Source of the DNA: Cunninghamia lanceolata
Taxonomy: Eukaryota > Streptophyta > Pinopsida > Cupressales > Cupressaceae
Assembly (NCBI GenBank): GCA_027924645.1
Contig: BSBN01001225.1
Coordinates: forward strand, 12,728,001-12,792,000
DNA: 64,000 nucleotides
Direction of reading: 5' to 3'
Part shown: in pieces, positions 34,850 through 45,966 of the stretch
How positions within the stretch are numbered: the stretch's first letter is position 1
Layout: each line of letters starts with the position of its first letter
Notes under the pieces: generated by a model
What the model was told of the DNA's origin: nothing
The model's database searches: none
Seen by the model: the letters and a program-made list of their open reading frames with translations, nothing else
Made by a program: the position numbers and the translations under genes

Positions 34850-36818
34850 AGTTCCTCATTCCCTCGAACTTCTGATCCCCGTGTCCCTTTGACTCCTGAA
34901 TTCCTGAGTTCTTGCAATACAAAGTAAGGTTCCTATAGGACTTTAGAACCCGATGGAACTTTTGCTCCAAGTTCCAGATCTGCCTATCGTGACTCGAACT
35001 TCTGCCAAAGCACTCAGAAAAGCATAGACTCATGAGAAAATGTGCCATCTACTCTCCAGATTGCCATTAATGTGAAATGGGTAGGTTGAAAATGAAGTTT
35101 TTATTGTAGTAGGTGGAGTTGTTGGGATTTTCTTTCCCTTTTTTCCCTCAAATCCAAGTTGTGAAGGCTATAAATTGAAGATTGGAATTCATTTCAAGGG
35201 TTGGTGGCTAAACCAATTTTCTGGAGGTGCAAGTTCTCATGATGGATCTAGGGCATCAAATCACATCGGTCTGGTCTGCAAGTGAAGGGATGTATTCTGC
35301 ATAGTGTATGAATGATTTGTAAATTGGATTTGCATGTAATGGTATGTCTTCATGGGAGTTTGTAATGATATTAGCAAGTGTATAATCATAGTTATATGTT
35401 TTCCCTTGCCACATTTGCCACCACGATTGTAACTAGGGTTTGGACGTGTGTGACAACATTTAAGTTAATACAAGGCTTTATATTTGCCATTCCTTTTGTT
35501 GTATATGAATCATTGCAGTTCTTTCTTGGATTATCAAGTATGTCCATCACATGAAAACCTATGTGTGATGGGTATGTGAATACATGTTTGGTTCCATTGA
35601 TCCTCTGTTGCAGAGTTTCTTTCCTCCTTCCACATACTATGACTGTTGCCCAATAGAGTAGGCATTGATCCATATTGGTGGACCAAACATTCTTTTTATC
35701 TAACCCTCATCCTGTTAGTTGTAGGATTAGAAGTAGGTTTAGTTTAGGGTTTCTCATAATGTTCATGATTCAGTGCAATAACCAAGGATAAATTTGAAGC
35801 AATGCAAAATTGTTTTAGCCTTTTGGAATCATGATCATGTATGTCTACATCTTGCCATTGTGTAGATTATCAAATGGATTCATCTTATGGTAATGTAAAT
35901 GTTTTCATCTATGGGTGCATGTCTAAGATGTTTGATCAACTTAATTAGAGGTTTGTGTAGCTAGTTGGTCTTGATCCAGTGGCAATCATAGGGGATAAAG
36001 AATACATTGGGTATGGATGTGAGTGTATTTATGTTCTATTTGTGCCTCTAGGAATATCTCTCCTAGTTTTAGTTGAGCCGAAAGTGCAGAGGAGTCTACC
36101 CACTCCTGTAAGTTGGCTAGAATTGCCCTTAACCTATTGTTAAACCTCTTTCCAATCACCTTGATGACACCCCTGGCCTAGGTGGCTGGGTAATGTTTTA
36201 GGGTTTTGGGTTGTAGTCATTTTGGAAACCAATAGAGACAACGTAATATTAACCCTAAATCATATTCCATGTCAATATTACACTTAAATTACTATTTAAT
36301 TAAATCTCACTATCCATATCTAAACCAACATTACATAGAATGATTAAATGTTATAAGGTTAACTGAGTAATCACATGCTAAAACTTTGAGAATCAACTTC
36401 CAATTTCAAGCATAGAATCACACTTATTCAAATATGACCACTCATGCAATAGAAAGGAAACATGCAAGGAGTCCCACTTATCAATATACTAACATCTTTT
36501 CACAATTCATGAATTATGAAATTTATAACACATTCACCACCCTATGAGGAATTAGGTCATCATTATTCAAAACATACACCAAGGTTAAACACAACACTTG
36601 ATAGTGATTAACACTTCTCACATGATAATTCATAAATCATAAGAGTTACCCACATCTAGTTCACTAGAAAATCAACATCATAGTAAAAGCACACTAATGC
36701 AAGCGTTAGAAGATTCACAACAAATCAACATTAGAGTTAGATTTTGTTCATTGCATTTTGTAGTCATTTATTTTGTACAGTGAATCTATGTGATTTCTTT
36801 GAGAAAATAGGTTATTAT
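34850..36818. other. No gene seen; gap between Copia-2 and Copia-3
   Basis: AT-rich single-copy-looking DNA without LTR ends or domains. The frames on both strands have no recognisable motif. Confidence 0.5.
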
Positions 36819-36998
36819 TGTAAGGAAGCTAAGGTTGCAGAACGACTTCCTACACAAATCTTGAGGGAAGGGATATGTAGAACTTTTCATATCTTTACAA
36901 TAGTTACAAAAGTAAACACAAATAGACATCATACCACAACACGATAATTATGCAGGGAAACCCTTTCAAGAAAAAAAACCCCACACTCCAAAGCTATC
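36819..36998 (-). mobile_element. Copia-3 3' LTR (LTR-D), first part
   Basis: TGTAAGGAAGCTAAGG... aligns with 60,177-60,355 and with the inverse of 57,500-57,676. It is cut at the CTATC target site of Gypsy-2 and resumes at 50,610. Confidence 0.88.
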
Positions 36999-37201
36999 GG
37001 TTGGCAATAAATGGGGAGGGATACCAGTTCGGAGATCTAATCCTCAATCAAGTCTTTGTAGTCAGTTTATACCCTAGTCAAGTAGTTAGAGATTGATCAC
37101 AAAATATCAAGAATAACATATGCAGAATATCACAGACATATCATAACAATAAGACACCAAGAATTATTAGATACCAATAAATCTCCATATATATATATAT
37201 T
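36999..37201 (-). mobile_element. Gypsy-2 3' LTR, first part
   Basis: Aligns with 50,152-50,345 up to a (TA)n tract, where the 6.5-kb insertion begins. The rest is at 43,739-44,023. Confidence 0.88.
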
Positions 37202-37456
37202 GGTGTCCTCAAAATCAGTTGTGCTCATTTTGTAGACAACCCCTACGAAACTTGTCTGTTTCATAGCCTACACTCTAAGTTCACAAATCGAGGCAAGTTC
37301 TCATGGCCTCATGTGAAGACTTTTGACACTGTAGAATAGCTTGTGACATTAACCTAAGTTGATTCCTCGAGATTCGTGAAAATCATTTAGGTTACAAGCT
37401 TGTCGAAATATAAATTTTGACCATTTTAAGGTGTTAGAAAAATTTTCAAGTTCATG

Positions 37457-38692
37457 TGCACAAGCGGTAAAAATTACCGCTTTTGCAAGTTTATTGTTTA
37501 TGTTTGAGTAAGATGCATGAGCGACGAATTTTGCTGCTCATACGTCTTGTTTTATCGTTTTCTTTTGCATATGTCGAGACGGCAAAAATTGCCGCTTTGA
37601 CATTTGTCTTCTTGTTTCCAAGTGCAAGGGTGGCAAATTTCGTCGCCCATGCATGATGTAGTTGTGATATGCGGAGTCAGTAAATTTTACCACTCGGGCA
37701 AATCTCAGCAAATCATGTTAACATGGAGTGCATTAATGGTACTCGTGTAAGTGATTAATACAGTTTTTTAAACCTTTTTAAAGGTGTTTAGTCACTATTT
37801 TATTTAGTTATCTTTCTTAAACTCTGGAGACAAACCATCGAAACCTCAAACAAGATTGTTTGGATCGAGTGGATTGCGGATCGAATCATTTCATCTTCCA
37901 TGTCACGTCTAGGGTTCCAGTCGATTTACAGGTAAGTCTTTAATTTTCATTTTTGTCTTTGTTTCCTCTCTAGGGTTTTTCTTATATGATGAAATGATTG
38001 CTTGTGTCTTTTGAAATTGTATCGTTTAAGTTTTTAAGCAAATCATTCTTCATTTTGTTTTATTTTTTGAGTCATTTTTAAACCTTAGTCTTTGGTAGAC
38101 CTAGGTTTATTTTGCCATCATTTTATCAAGAGATTTTCACCGTTTTGAGTAAAATCAAATTCTAAGTTAGGTCTTAGTTATATGATTCATGTATTGTCAA
38201 GTATTTTAGCTGATGATACATGTTTTACCATGCTGATACATGTCCTTAGAAGATAGATTTAACCACACATGCTTAAGCGGTAAAATTAACCGCTTAAGCA
38301 TGAAAACTAAAACCTAGTCTTTATGTCAAGTCGGCAATTTTCGCCGCCAATGCAAACTTTTTACTAAGTTTGTATCACATGTCAAGTCGGTGAAAACCTC
38401 CGCTTCCACATGTGTTGAAGAAATTTCACAATTAGATGCAAGAGCGGTCATTTCGACCGACTTAACATCTTATGATTATTCCTCCAATATGCATTGGCGG
38501 GCCTTTTCGCTGCTTATGCATGCACTCAGTAAACTTGCATTTTTACCCTCATGCAAGGAGATCAAATTGACCGCCCCTACATCAAACTTGCATTTTTTCC
38601 TCTATATGCTGTAGCGGTCATCCTGATCAACTGTACATGATAAACAACTTACCTCACATGCAGAAGCGGCCAAAATCGCCACCTATGCATGT
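37457..38692. repeat. Array of about 13 diverged short palindromes
   Basis: Imperfect inverted repeats of about 30-35 bp on the plan TGCA..AGCGG(T/C)AA-AAT-T(A/G)CCGCT..TGCA recur every 50-65 bp in two clusters (37,457-37,700 and 38,268-38,692). Examples: 37,457-37,487 (arms TGCACAAGCGGTAA and TTACCGCTTTTGCA), 37,572-37,602, 37,623-37,653. The unit at 38,268-38,302 is perfect (arms CATGCTTAAGCGGT and ACCGCTTAAGCATG, 7-nt loop). Further units lie near 38,330, 38,385, 38,437, 38,492, 38,550, 38,605 and 38,656. Confidence 0.8.
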
Positions 38693-38866
38693 CACCCTGC
38701 AAATTTTCCTAACACTGGGGAATTTTTCCTTTCAATACCTATTGGCCCGCTTTCATCTATTTCCTTGACTTATGCACTCTCAAGCCCTTCAATGCATGTA
38801 CCTGTGTTCATGATCGTCAATTCGCAGTAACCCCAATTTGCCCATTTTTCCCCTAATTGCGAGATC

Positions 38867-41800
38867 ATGGCTTCTTGTAGTTTCAACAAACATCTGTGGT
38901 GGATGCCATTTCCAATTTTCTTCACAAAGTTGATGTCAGAGTCATCCCCATCAAAGGATAAAATCATGAAGTATAAGTACCAAGGGGTTTTTGCCGTGAT
39001 TTCATTGCAATCCAATGTGGATGAGATAAGAGACACAGATATTGGTCATGTGGATATGGCCAAGTTTGTGGATAGAACAAAGAAGCCCAATCCTCCTTGA
39101 TATATGTAGAATATTATTGATAGTAACATTCACTTGGTTGCTTCTTTTCCTATCGCTGTCCACAATCCTAAATTTGTTCTTCAGGTGGCGAGTCATTATA
39201 ATAGGGATACTAGGATTGTGTCTGATTCTCAAGGAAATGTGATCATGAGATTAAATGCAGAGTTTCTTGATAAAATCTTTATGTGTCCTCCAATTGAAAA
39301 TGTTGGTGAAATAGATTTTGCTTTAGGACAAAAAGAGTTTGAGAAAGATGTGGAAGCTTCAAAGAAACATATCAATAGTAAGTGGCTGAAAACTCCTAGG
39401 AGTATTTTGTCCAGATGGCCTAACGATCTCCTTAGAAGTGACTTTGTCAAGGAGGTAAGTGATTTGATTACACTACTAAGTCAAATCAGAGTTTCTCCCT
39501 TCTTCATCTAAGTTTCATGAATGGATGTATACATACATTAAGGTGATTCTCAGGGGCCAACAGAAAATCTTTTGGGGAAAGCGTACCAGTAATGCTTTGC
39601 ATGATCAATTGGTGAAAGTTAATACAACTTTCAAGTTTTATATGACTTCATATCTAGTGTATGATGCTGCAAGTATGAGGAGTTTTCCTGGTTTAACTCA
39701 AGTTGGTGATCGGAGATTAGTTCCAGTCTATGAGTATTATCCATAGATTACTCTAAAGGGATCAATCCATCACTTCCGTAGAGTTAATGATGCCTTCTTT
39801 TCAATATTCATGTGTTTGTGGAATAATGAACTTGAGCAGAAAAGAGTATCAGATGAGGCCTGGGAAGTGGTTAACTCTTTTGGCTGTTTGTTTTTACAGT
39901 TTCCAACTTTCACTTACCTCAGAGTGAGATACTATCCTGGCTATCCGTATATGCTTCCACAGTATCCCAGTGATAGAATTATTCTGATGGAACTTTGTAG
40001 GTAGTTGATTGTTGTACACAATAAGTAGATGGAGCTGAAAAAAGTCAGGAATTAAGTTCCCTGTAGAAATTGGGAGGTACTCTATTTAATCAGCTACCAA
40101 GGCCAAAGCAGTTGAATTAGAAATACAATTGGTTACTATGAAGACTTTCAAGAAAAGAGATCATTTTGATTACAGAAGAGTGCAGGACAAGATCAAGAGA
40201 AGATCAATTTTTCATATGCCAATGGTTGAAGATGTTTGGGTTGATCTCAGAACACAAAATGAGATCAAGAAACTAGACTATTGTAGATTCCATTTGAGTC
40301 AGATTGAGGAATTGGGTCTTGCAGATATTCCATATGGAATGGAAGATGAAGGGGATGTTTTGGATCCCAAATACAATGTTGAGAATATTGAAGCCTCACC
40401 TCTACCAGAGGTCAAATGGTCTGTCAAAGAGGAAACTTCAATCAGAAAAAAGATTTCAGCCAATTCTAGCCAATACAAATGTGTGGTTAGAAAGTAAAGG
40501 AACAAATCTGAAAGAATTTCTTACTGGATCGAAAACTAAGATTCAAGAGCAAACAGGGAAAAAGGTAGAAAACTAAACAAAGAATAAAAGTGACACTCCT
40601 TCTTCTTCTAAAGTGCATAAACCAAAAATCAAGTTTGTATCTAAGGAGGTAAGAAGAAGGAAGTTGCGGGAACTTTTATTGCCACAGAACTGGGTGTCGA
40701 GGATACAAATTTTGATAAAATGAAAATTGAAGATATTAAGATTGAACAACAAGATGTTGAGGGATCTGATGATGTTGAGCAAGCTGAAATGATTGAAAAA
40801 CCTCATGAGGAAAGTAACAGAGAACAAGACAAAGAGGAGAATGTAGAATAGGAACAACTTGGTGATTCACGACAGTCTCTTCAGAAGGATCTTCCACCGG
40901 AATCACAAGTTTTTACACCCTTACCTCATGCTCCTATTTTTGGTAGTTTTCTAGTAGTTTCCAATGTTCTTATTTCACCTATTTTTGTTGTCTTCTGATA
41001 ATACCCCTCCCTCTGTAAGAACAGGTTTTGGGACCATGTTTGATTCTTCTAGTTCTATTCCAAGTTTATCTTCCCCATCATTTGATATTGGTGAACAATC
41101 TGTTCTAGAGCATTTTCTAGGTGGTTCAGAGAAAGTTGTTGACACAAGTGCAATTTTTACCCACACTAGTCCTATTGTTACTATAACAGGTGTGAGCATG
41201 GATCCAACAAAACAGGTAATTGACTCTTCTCCAAATGTTGGTACCTCAACATTTCTTGCATGGTTGTCTACCTACACTCCCAAGAGAAAGAAGCAAGCAA
41301 TTTCACCTAATGAAATTGATATTGATAAATTACTACCTGCTAAGCCAAAGGCCCAGAAAAAGAAACCTAAAACTGTTTCTAGGCTTGTTGATGAAAAAGG
41401 AGTCAGGTACACAGAAATTGCTAAGCCACCAGATGATGCTACTACAGATACCTTTGATATGAGTGATTATATTGTCTCTAGAGTTGAGTTAGGTAAGCTA
41501 ACTCATGAAGGTATCAAGGCAAATTTTCAAGCCACAACAAGCTCATTGCTTGTGAAATATGATAAGGTAAAGAAAGAAAAAGAGTAGTACAAAGCAAAGG
41601 CAGAACAACTTGTTGTTCTTCAAAAAATAGTGAAATCATCTGAGATCATGGAACCTATGGCAGTGATTGTAGAAGACCCTCTAATTCAAAAGGTTGAGAA
41701 AGTTCAGGCCAGAGGAAGAGTGGTTGGTGATATTGTGGAACGATTGTTGCCACAAGGAAGAGTTCTATTAAAGACCATAGTGGAAAGAAAAGGAAAAATG

Positions 41801-42376
41801 GACAAGGCAAAAGCTGAGCTAGATGACATTATTGATTTACTTTCTCAAGAACTACAAGATCAAGAGGAAAATTTAGAGGAATGGATTGAGATGAAGAAGA
41901 TCAAAATAAAGAATCTGATTGCCATTGGTGTCATTTCAAATCGAGAGTCTTATCTTAAGACCAAAGAATCTATTACTCATCGCATCAATGTGATAAAAGG
42001 TTTACTTGATGACTTGTGCCAAGTACGTGAAAATAGTGAAGACAGTAATGTCTTGCTTCTACACAAGTTAGAGGAACTACCATGCACTCTGATAGGTGAA
42101 GGTCACAAGTTTCTCTCAGCAAAGGAGATGATAGATGCTTTCAAGAAGATGGTTCAGCAGAAGTTTGAAGATGAAGTGCCTATAGTGGTTTCAATGGATA
42201 GCCTTTATGATCATCACTCAACCTTTGAAAATCTAAAAGATAGTCTTGAAAAACATGAGAAAGTGATAAAAGCGGTCAAAGATGCAGTTCTCAGGGCTCA
42301 TACTATCTCTGATAATACAGTGAAGCCCGATGTCTGCGAAATGGTAGAGTGCAAACTATGTATAAAAACTTTTTGA
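38867..42376 (+). pseudogene. Decayed long ORF of the 6.5-kb element, ending in coiled coil
   Basis: Consecutive plus-strand frames look like one ancestral reading frame with stops and shifts: 38,867-39,511 (MASCSFNKHLWWMPFPIFF; after two stops HYNRDTRIVSD, WLKTPRSILSRWPNDLLRS), 39,525-40,004 (HDQLVKVNTTFKFYMTSYLV, GDRRLVPVYEYYP, FPTFTYLRVRYYPG, LPQYPSDRIILMELCR), 40,129-40,497, 40,964-41,587 (Ser/Thr-rich, then PKRKKQAISP) and 41,588-42,376. The last part is the coiled coil homologous to 47-590 (DLLSQELQDQEENLEEWIEM, VIKGLLDDLCQVRENSED). No RT, protease or integrase motif is present. A gag-like structural role is possible but unproven; I do not recognise the family. Confidence 0.55.
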
Positions 42377-42396
42377 AGAAGAATGATGGTGGCAAC

Positions 42397-43352
42397 TGAA
42401 GTTTCTTTTCAATGCCTTAGTTTATTTTCAGTCTTGTAGATGTAATTTGAATTTTGTTGTGGACATATTCACATGTAATTTTCTCAAATGAAATTACATA
42501 TGAGAAAAAAGAAGTCACAAGTCAAATAGGACTCTTTTGTTTGAATAAGTCAAAGTAGTTAGGTTTTTCCTAAATTTTCTCAAGGCCTCTCCCTATAAAT
42601 AAAGAGGGCCTCTTTTGTAATTTCTATCTTTATCTATTGCAAAGAAACTCTGTCGAATTGGAAAACATATCAAGACTTTGAGCTTTTCATGTTTATCAAA
42701 TTTTCAAGCGAATATCAATATAAGCAAGCAGTTTGAGTATCAAACTTTGAGTTGAATCATATTGTTTTTATGATATCAGTGTTCTTATGTCATTGGTGTT
42801 ATATTATATTGAATCATTGCTAGAATCATGGAGTTTATTGAGAATTGAGAGAAGTGTTCTTGTTCTGCTTAAATAGACTTTGTGCCATTTTCTCATTGTG
42901 GGAATTTGTGTTTACATTTGTGAGAACATAATTGTTTAAAGACTTTGTGCTATAAACTGTTGTGTTCAATCTAGTTATATCATATTGGGTGAAAGTGGAG
43001 ACTTTGAGCTACATTTGAATTCAATCAAGTTTATTTGTGGGAAATAGGCCAAGCGATATAGAACTTTGCGTTTCTATGGTTTGTAACAGCTAAGAAGTTA
43101 TTAAATATCATTTTTGTTGAAGTTATCATTTTAAAGAAAAAATATCTATTCTGAAAAAAGAGAATAGGATGCAATGAAAACACCCCAAGCATAGTTTTAG
43201 TTTGTATAAGTATCAAAAGTTGTTGATTAGAAATAATCCATTATCTAGAGGGAACCTCCCCTTGCTGAGAGGAGAGAGTCTGTCTCATAATAGCTGTGGC
43301 GATATAACCATTTTGTCGTTAGTTAGCTAAACGACAAAATATTCACCCAACA
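42397..43352 (+). mobile_element. LTR-like 3' terminal region of the 6.5-kb element (copy 2)
   Basis: Aligns with 651-1,561. It has a TATA box at 42,594-42,601, a GACTTTG(A/T)GC motif repeated at roughly 63-bp phase (42,674; 42,743; 42,876; 42,941; 43,000; 43,063), a CTCCCC...GAGAGGAG stem and a terminal hairpin TTTTGTCGTT / AACGACAAAA 13 nt from the CAACA end. The exact 5' limit is uncertain. Confidence 0.55.
42594..42601 (+). promoter_or_regulatory. TATA box in LTR-like region (copy 2)
   Basis: TATAAATA, conserved with 846-853. Confidence 0.5.
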
Positions 43353-43738
43353 TATATATATATATATATAGGGTGAAAGTTGAGACTTTGAGCTACATTT
43401 GAATTCAATCAAGTTTATTTGTGGGAAATAGGCCAAGCGATAGAAAACTTTGTGTTTCTATGGTTTGTATCAGCTAAGAAGTTATTAAATATCATTTATG
43501 TTGAAGTTATCATTTTGAAGAGAAAAACATCTATTCTGAAAAAAGAGAATAAGATGCAATGAAAACACCCCAAGCATAGTTTTAGTTTGTATAAGTATCA
43601 AAAGTTGTTGATTAGAAATAATCCATTATCTAGAGAGAACCTCCCCTTGCTGAGAGGAGAGAGTTTGTCTCATCATAGCTGTGGCGAAATAACCATTTTG
43701 CCGTTAGTTAGCTAAACGACAAAATATTCACCCAACAT
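43353..43738 (+). repeat. Tandem duplicate of the element's last 365 bp, preceded by (TA)n
   Basis: 43,371-43,738 repeats about 42,987-43,352 (GGGTGAAAGT..GAGACTTTGAGC to CACCCAACA) with few differences. A (TA)n tract lies between the copies at about 43,353-43,370. Confidence 0.9.
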
Positions 43739-43741
43739 ACA

Positions 43742-43774
<33 letters not shown>

Positions 43775-44023
43775 GCAACAATAAAACATCATACATCCAT
43801 TATCCAGAAAGTCTAAGTCTCTGCCCCATCATCCTACATACCTGCTTTTTCTAACTTCTGTTATATTGTTATATCCTATCTTACTTATCCCATCCTACAT
43901 ATATAATGTATCTATTGCATATAGGGATGTGTCCTTTAGCATATTAGATTAGATCCTAGCCTCCGCATGATATATGTGCCAACTTCTAGTCATCTCTGCT
44001 CCATGCCATGTATCCTACTAACA
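43739..44023 (-). mobile_element. Gypsy-2 3' LTR, second part
   Basis: It begins in a (CATA)n tract, aligns with 50,365-50,609 and ends TACTAACA. The PPT follows. Confidence 0.88.
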
Positions 44024-44035
44024 TCATCCCCCCTT
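44024..44035 (-). promoter_or_regulatory. Gypsy-2 polypurine tract
   Basis: AAGGGGGGATGA on the minus strand, directly next to the 3' LTR. Confidence 0.85.
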
Positions 44036-44901
44036 AAAAACTATGTCTTGTCCTTAAGACATGCAAAATTTAGCTGCTAGGTAAGATGTTTTTATAAATG
44101 CATTTCAGCTGTGCCACATTGCTATCCCATTATTTCTTGCCCTTAGACAACATTATTATTTGTCCTTTTATCTTGATATATGTGTCCTTTGCTTCTTCTA
44201 TATTTTCTGATATCTATATTGTTTGTGTAGTTTGCTTAGCCTTTGTAAAACTTTCGATCAGATTAGTCAGTCTTAGGTTCACAACTTCCCTTAACTATTT
44301 TATTTGACTCCTTATTTTCTCTCTTTGGTCGTGGAGCTATTGATGTTGGTTATGGAGTGTCTCTACCCGTGCCCTTATTACTCCATCCTTATCAATTAGA
44401 GGATCATACTGGGCTGCAACTTTTGTTATTTGTAATTCTAGAGCATCCATTTGGTCTTTTATTGCTTTAGTGGACTATGACCATTGTAAACAAAACCAGT
44501 AAAGAAGATATGCCTCCTTAATGCTTTGTTGTATATTCTTTATTTGCGTCTCTAATTGAGTGTGTGCCTTGGTGCACTTATTCATCATCTCTGCCAACCT
44601 TTTCTTATTGAGTTGCTATGTGATTTTCTTCTCTACCTGACTAGAATACTCCTTAAATCCCTATGTCAATTGTTTCAATTGCTCTGGCAAGAGGAAAGTA
44701 GTATCCCTTGGTGTCTCTGGCATCTCCTTTGCCAATGTGTTCATTGCCTCCTGAAGAAATTCTTTTAGAGATTGATGATCTAGTGGTTTAGTATCTGAAA
44801 GAACCTCCTTACATTGTTCTCCTTGTATCTTTTCCATTTTCTTCTTCCTATTTTCTTATGACTATCCTATTTATATCTCTGGGAACTCAATCATCTTGGT
44901 A
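44036..44901 (-). other. Gypsy-2 3' region, no recognised domain
   Basis: Broken frames only. No RT or integrase motif is seen here, where a complete gypsy element would carry pol. Confidence 0.6.
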
Positions 44902-45307
44902 TGTCAATTTCTTTGCTTCATTTGGTGAAATTTCTAAGACATAGCCTCCTTGTCCTTCCTAAATGTGTTGCAAGTGATTTGCAGTGAGTTTTGATGAGGT
45001 GCAGAGGATTATGGTATGTCTTCCTTGTCAATTATGACCATGAATATCCTCTGATAACCAACCATTTTACTTGTTTGTAGTTTTGATTCTTCTCTCAACC
45101 AGGTTTGTCAATTTCTTTGCTTCATTTGGTTAAATTTCTAAGATATAGCCTCCTTGTCCTTCCTAAATGTGTCACAAGTGATTTACGATGAGTTTTGATG
45201 AGGTGCAAAGGATTGTGGTATGTCTTCCTTGTCAATTATGACCATGAATATCCTCTGATAACCAACCATTTTACATGTTTGTAGTTTCGATTCTCCTCTC
45301 AACCAGG
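44902..45307 (-). repeat. 204-bp direct tandem duplication
   Basis: 44,902-45,105 and 45,106-45,307 are about 95% identical by eye, and both start TGTCAATTTCTTTGCTTCAT. The right copy contains the C-terminus of the protease frame, so the left copy duplicates coding end plus downstream DNA. Confidence 0.9.
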
Positions 45308-45966
45308 CTTCTACATCTTCCTCACTATCTATGTTGTAGTGATCATCCTCTATTTCCAATTCTCCCTCAGAGTTGGGCTCTTCTGTTGTGTCTTCTGCAT
45401 CCAACCTCAAAATTGTGTAGATATTCTTTGAATCCTTATCATTGTCTTCTACCTGATTGACTTCTTCTGTGTATGCTTCTTCCATAGATGATCCCAAAGG
45501 AATATTGACAATTTTGTTATCATTAGTCAATGATAGCTCTTCTTTCCAGGAGTCTATGATTTTATTTGCATCTACGAACCATCTCAAACCCAAAAGTACA
45601 TTGAAATCTTCCCCTTGATCCTTCATGGCTACAACGATAGAATCTAAGACTTGTTTGACCCCCATTAGGTTAACTTCCACTTGTTTCCATGTTCCAATTG
45701 TTTGGATATTGGATCCATCTACCAAGATTATATTGTAAGTTGCCTCTGTCAGTTTAGGTCTTTGTAACTATTCCCAAAGCTTCTTTGTCAGCATGTTGAC
45801 ATCTACTCCTAGATCTATCATGACATTCCAAACTTTTCTGTGATTTATATGAATATCCACCATAAGTGGCTTTGTCTTCCATACTTTATATATCATTCCC
45901 ATCCTCCAAAGTTGGCTCTTTTGACCTTGCTCCTTATTCCAGTATTTAGAAAATTGCTTAAGTTTA
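45183..45966 (-). pseudogene. Gypsy-2 aspartic protease-like region
   Basis: The 45,183-45,725 frame reads MVDGSNIQTIGTWKQVEVNL, VLLGLRWFVDANKIIDSWKE, then an acidic tail. Just upstream (about 45,775-45,840) the minus strand gives MIDLGVDVNMLTKKLWE, a retropepsin active-site block with DLG in place of the common D-S/T-G. Order and the VLLGLRW block match retrotransposon proteases. A stop after KKLWE breaks the frame. It would have matured gag. A solo LTR-A cuts it from gag. Confidence 0.75.

Larger units (their letters stand above)
37202..43738 (+). mobile_element. Unclassified 6.5-kb plus-strand element inserted in Gypsy-2 LTR microsatellite
   Basis: The two halves of the Gypsy-2 LTR line up exactly on either side, so everything between is inserted at the LTR's TA/CA microsatellite. 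Left end: TTGGTGTCCTC. Right end: CACCCAACA, reverse complement TGTTGGGTG, a weak match to the left end. It contains a palindrome array, a decayed long ORF and the terminal module shared with 1-1,561. No 5' LTR matching the 3' module is present. Either the 5' part was lost by a deletion reaching the microsatellite, or this is not a classical LTR element. Confidence 0.6.

Noticed and set aside
37932..37973. Intron with CAG/GTAAGT donor
   Set aside because: The donor is excellent, but the nearest good acceptor gives about 42 nt, too short for a plant intron; a more distant acceptor cannot be chosen.
37457..38692. CRISPR array
   Set aside because: Repeats are diverged, palindromic and in plant retroelement DNA. 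There are no identical repeats, unique spacers or cas genes.
40573..40857. Minus-strand 94-aa hydrophobic protein
   Set aside because: It is antisense to the decayed plus-strand ORF and rich in Phe/Leu only because the sense strand is A-rich.
37202..43738. Helitron
   Set aside because: There is a subterminal hairpin and an AT-rich target, but no 5' TC, no 3' CTRR end and no Rep/helicase sequence.
43353..43772. RTE-type LINE with microsatellite tail
   Set aside because: The TA and CATA tracts also occur in the Gypsy-2 LTR target, and no endonuclease or non-LTR RT is present.
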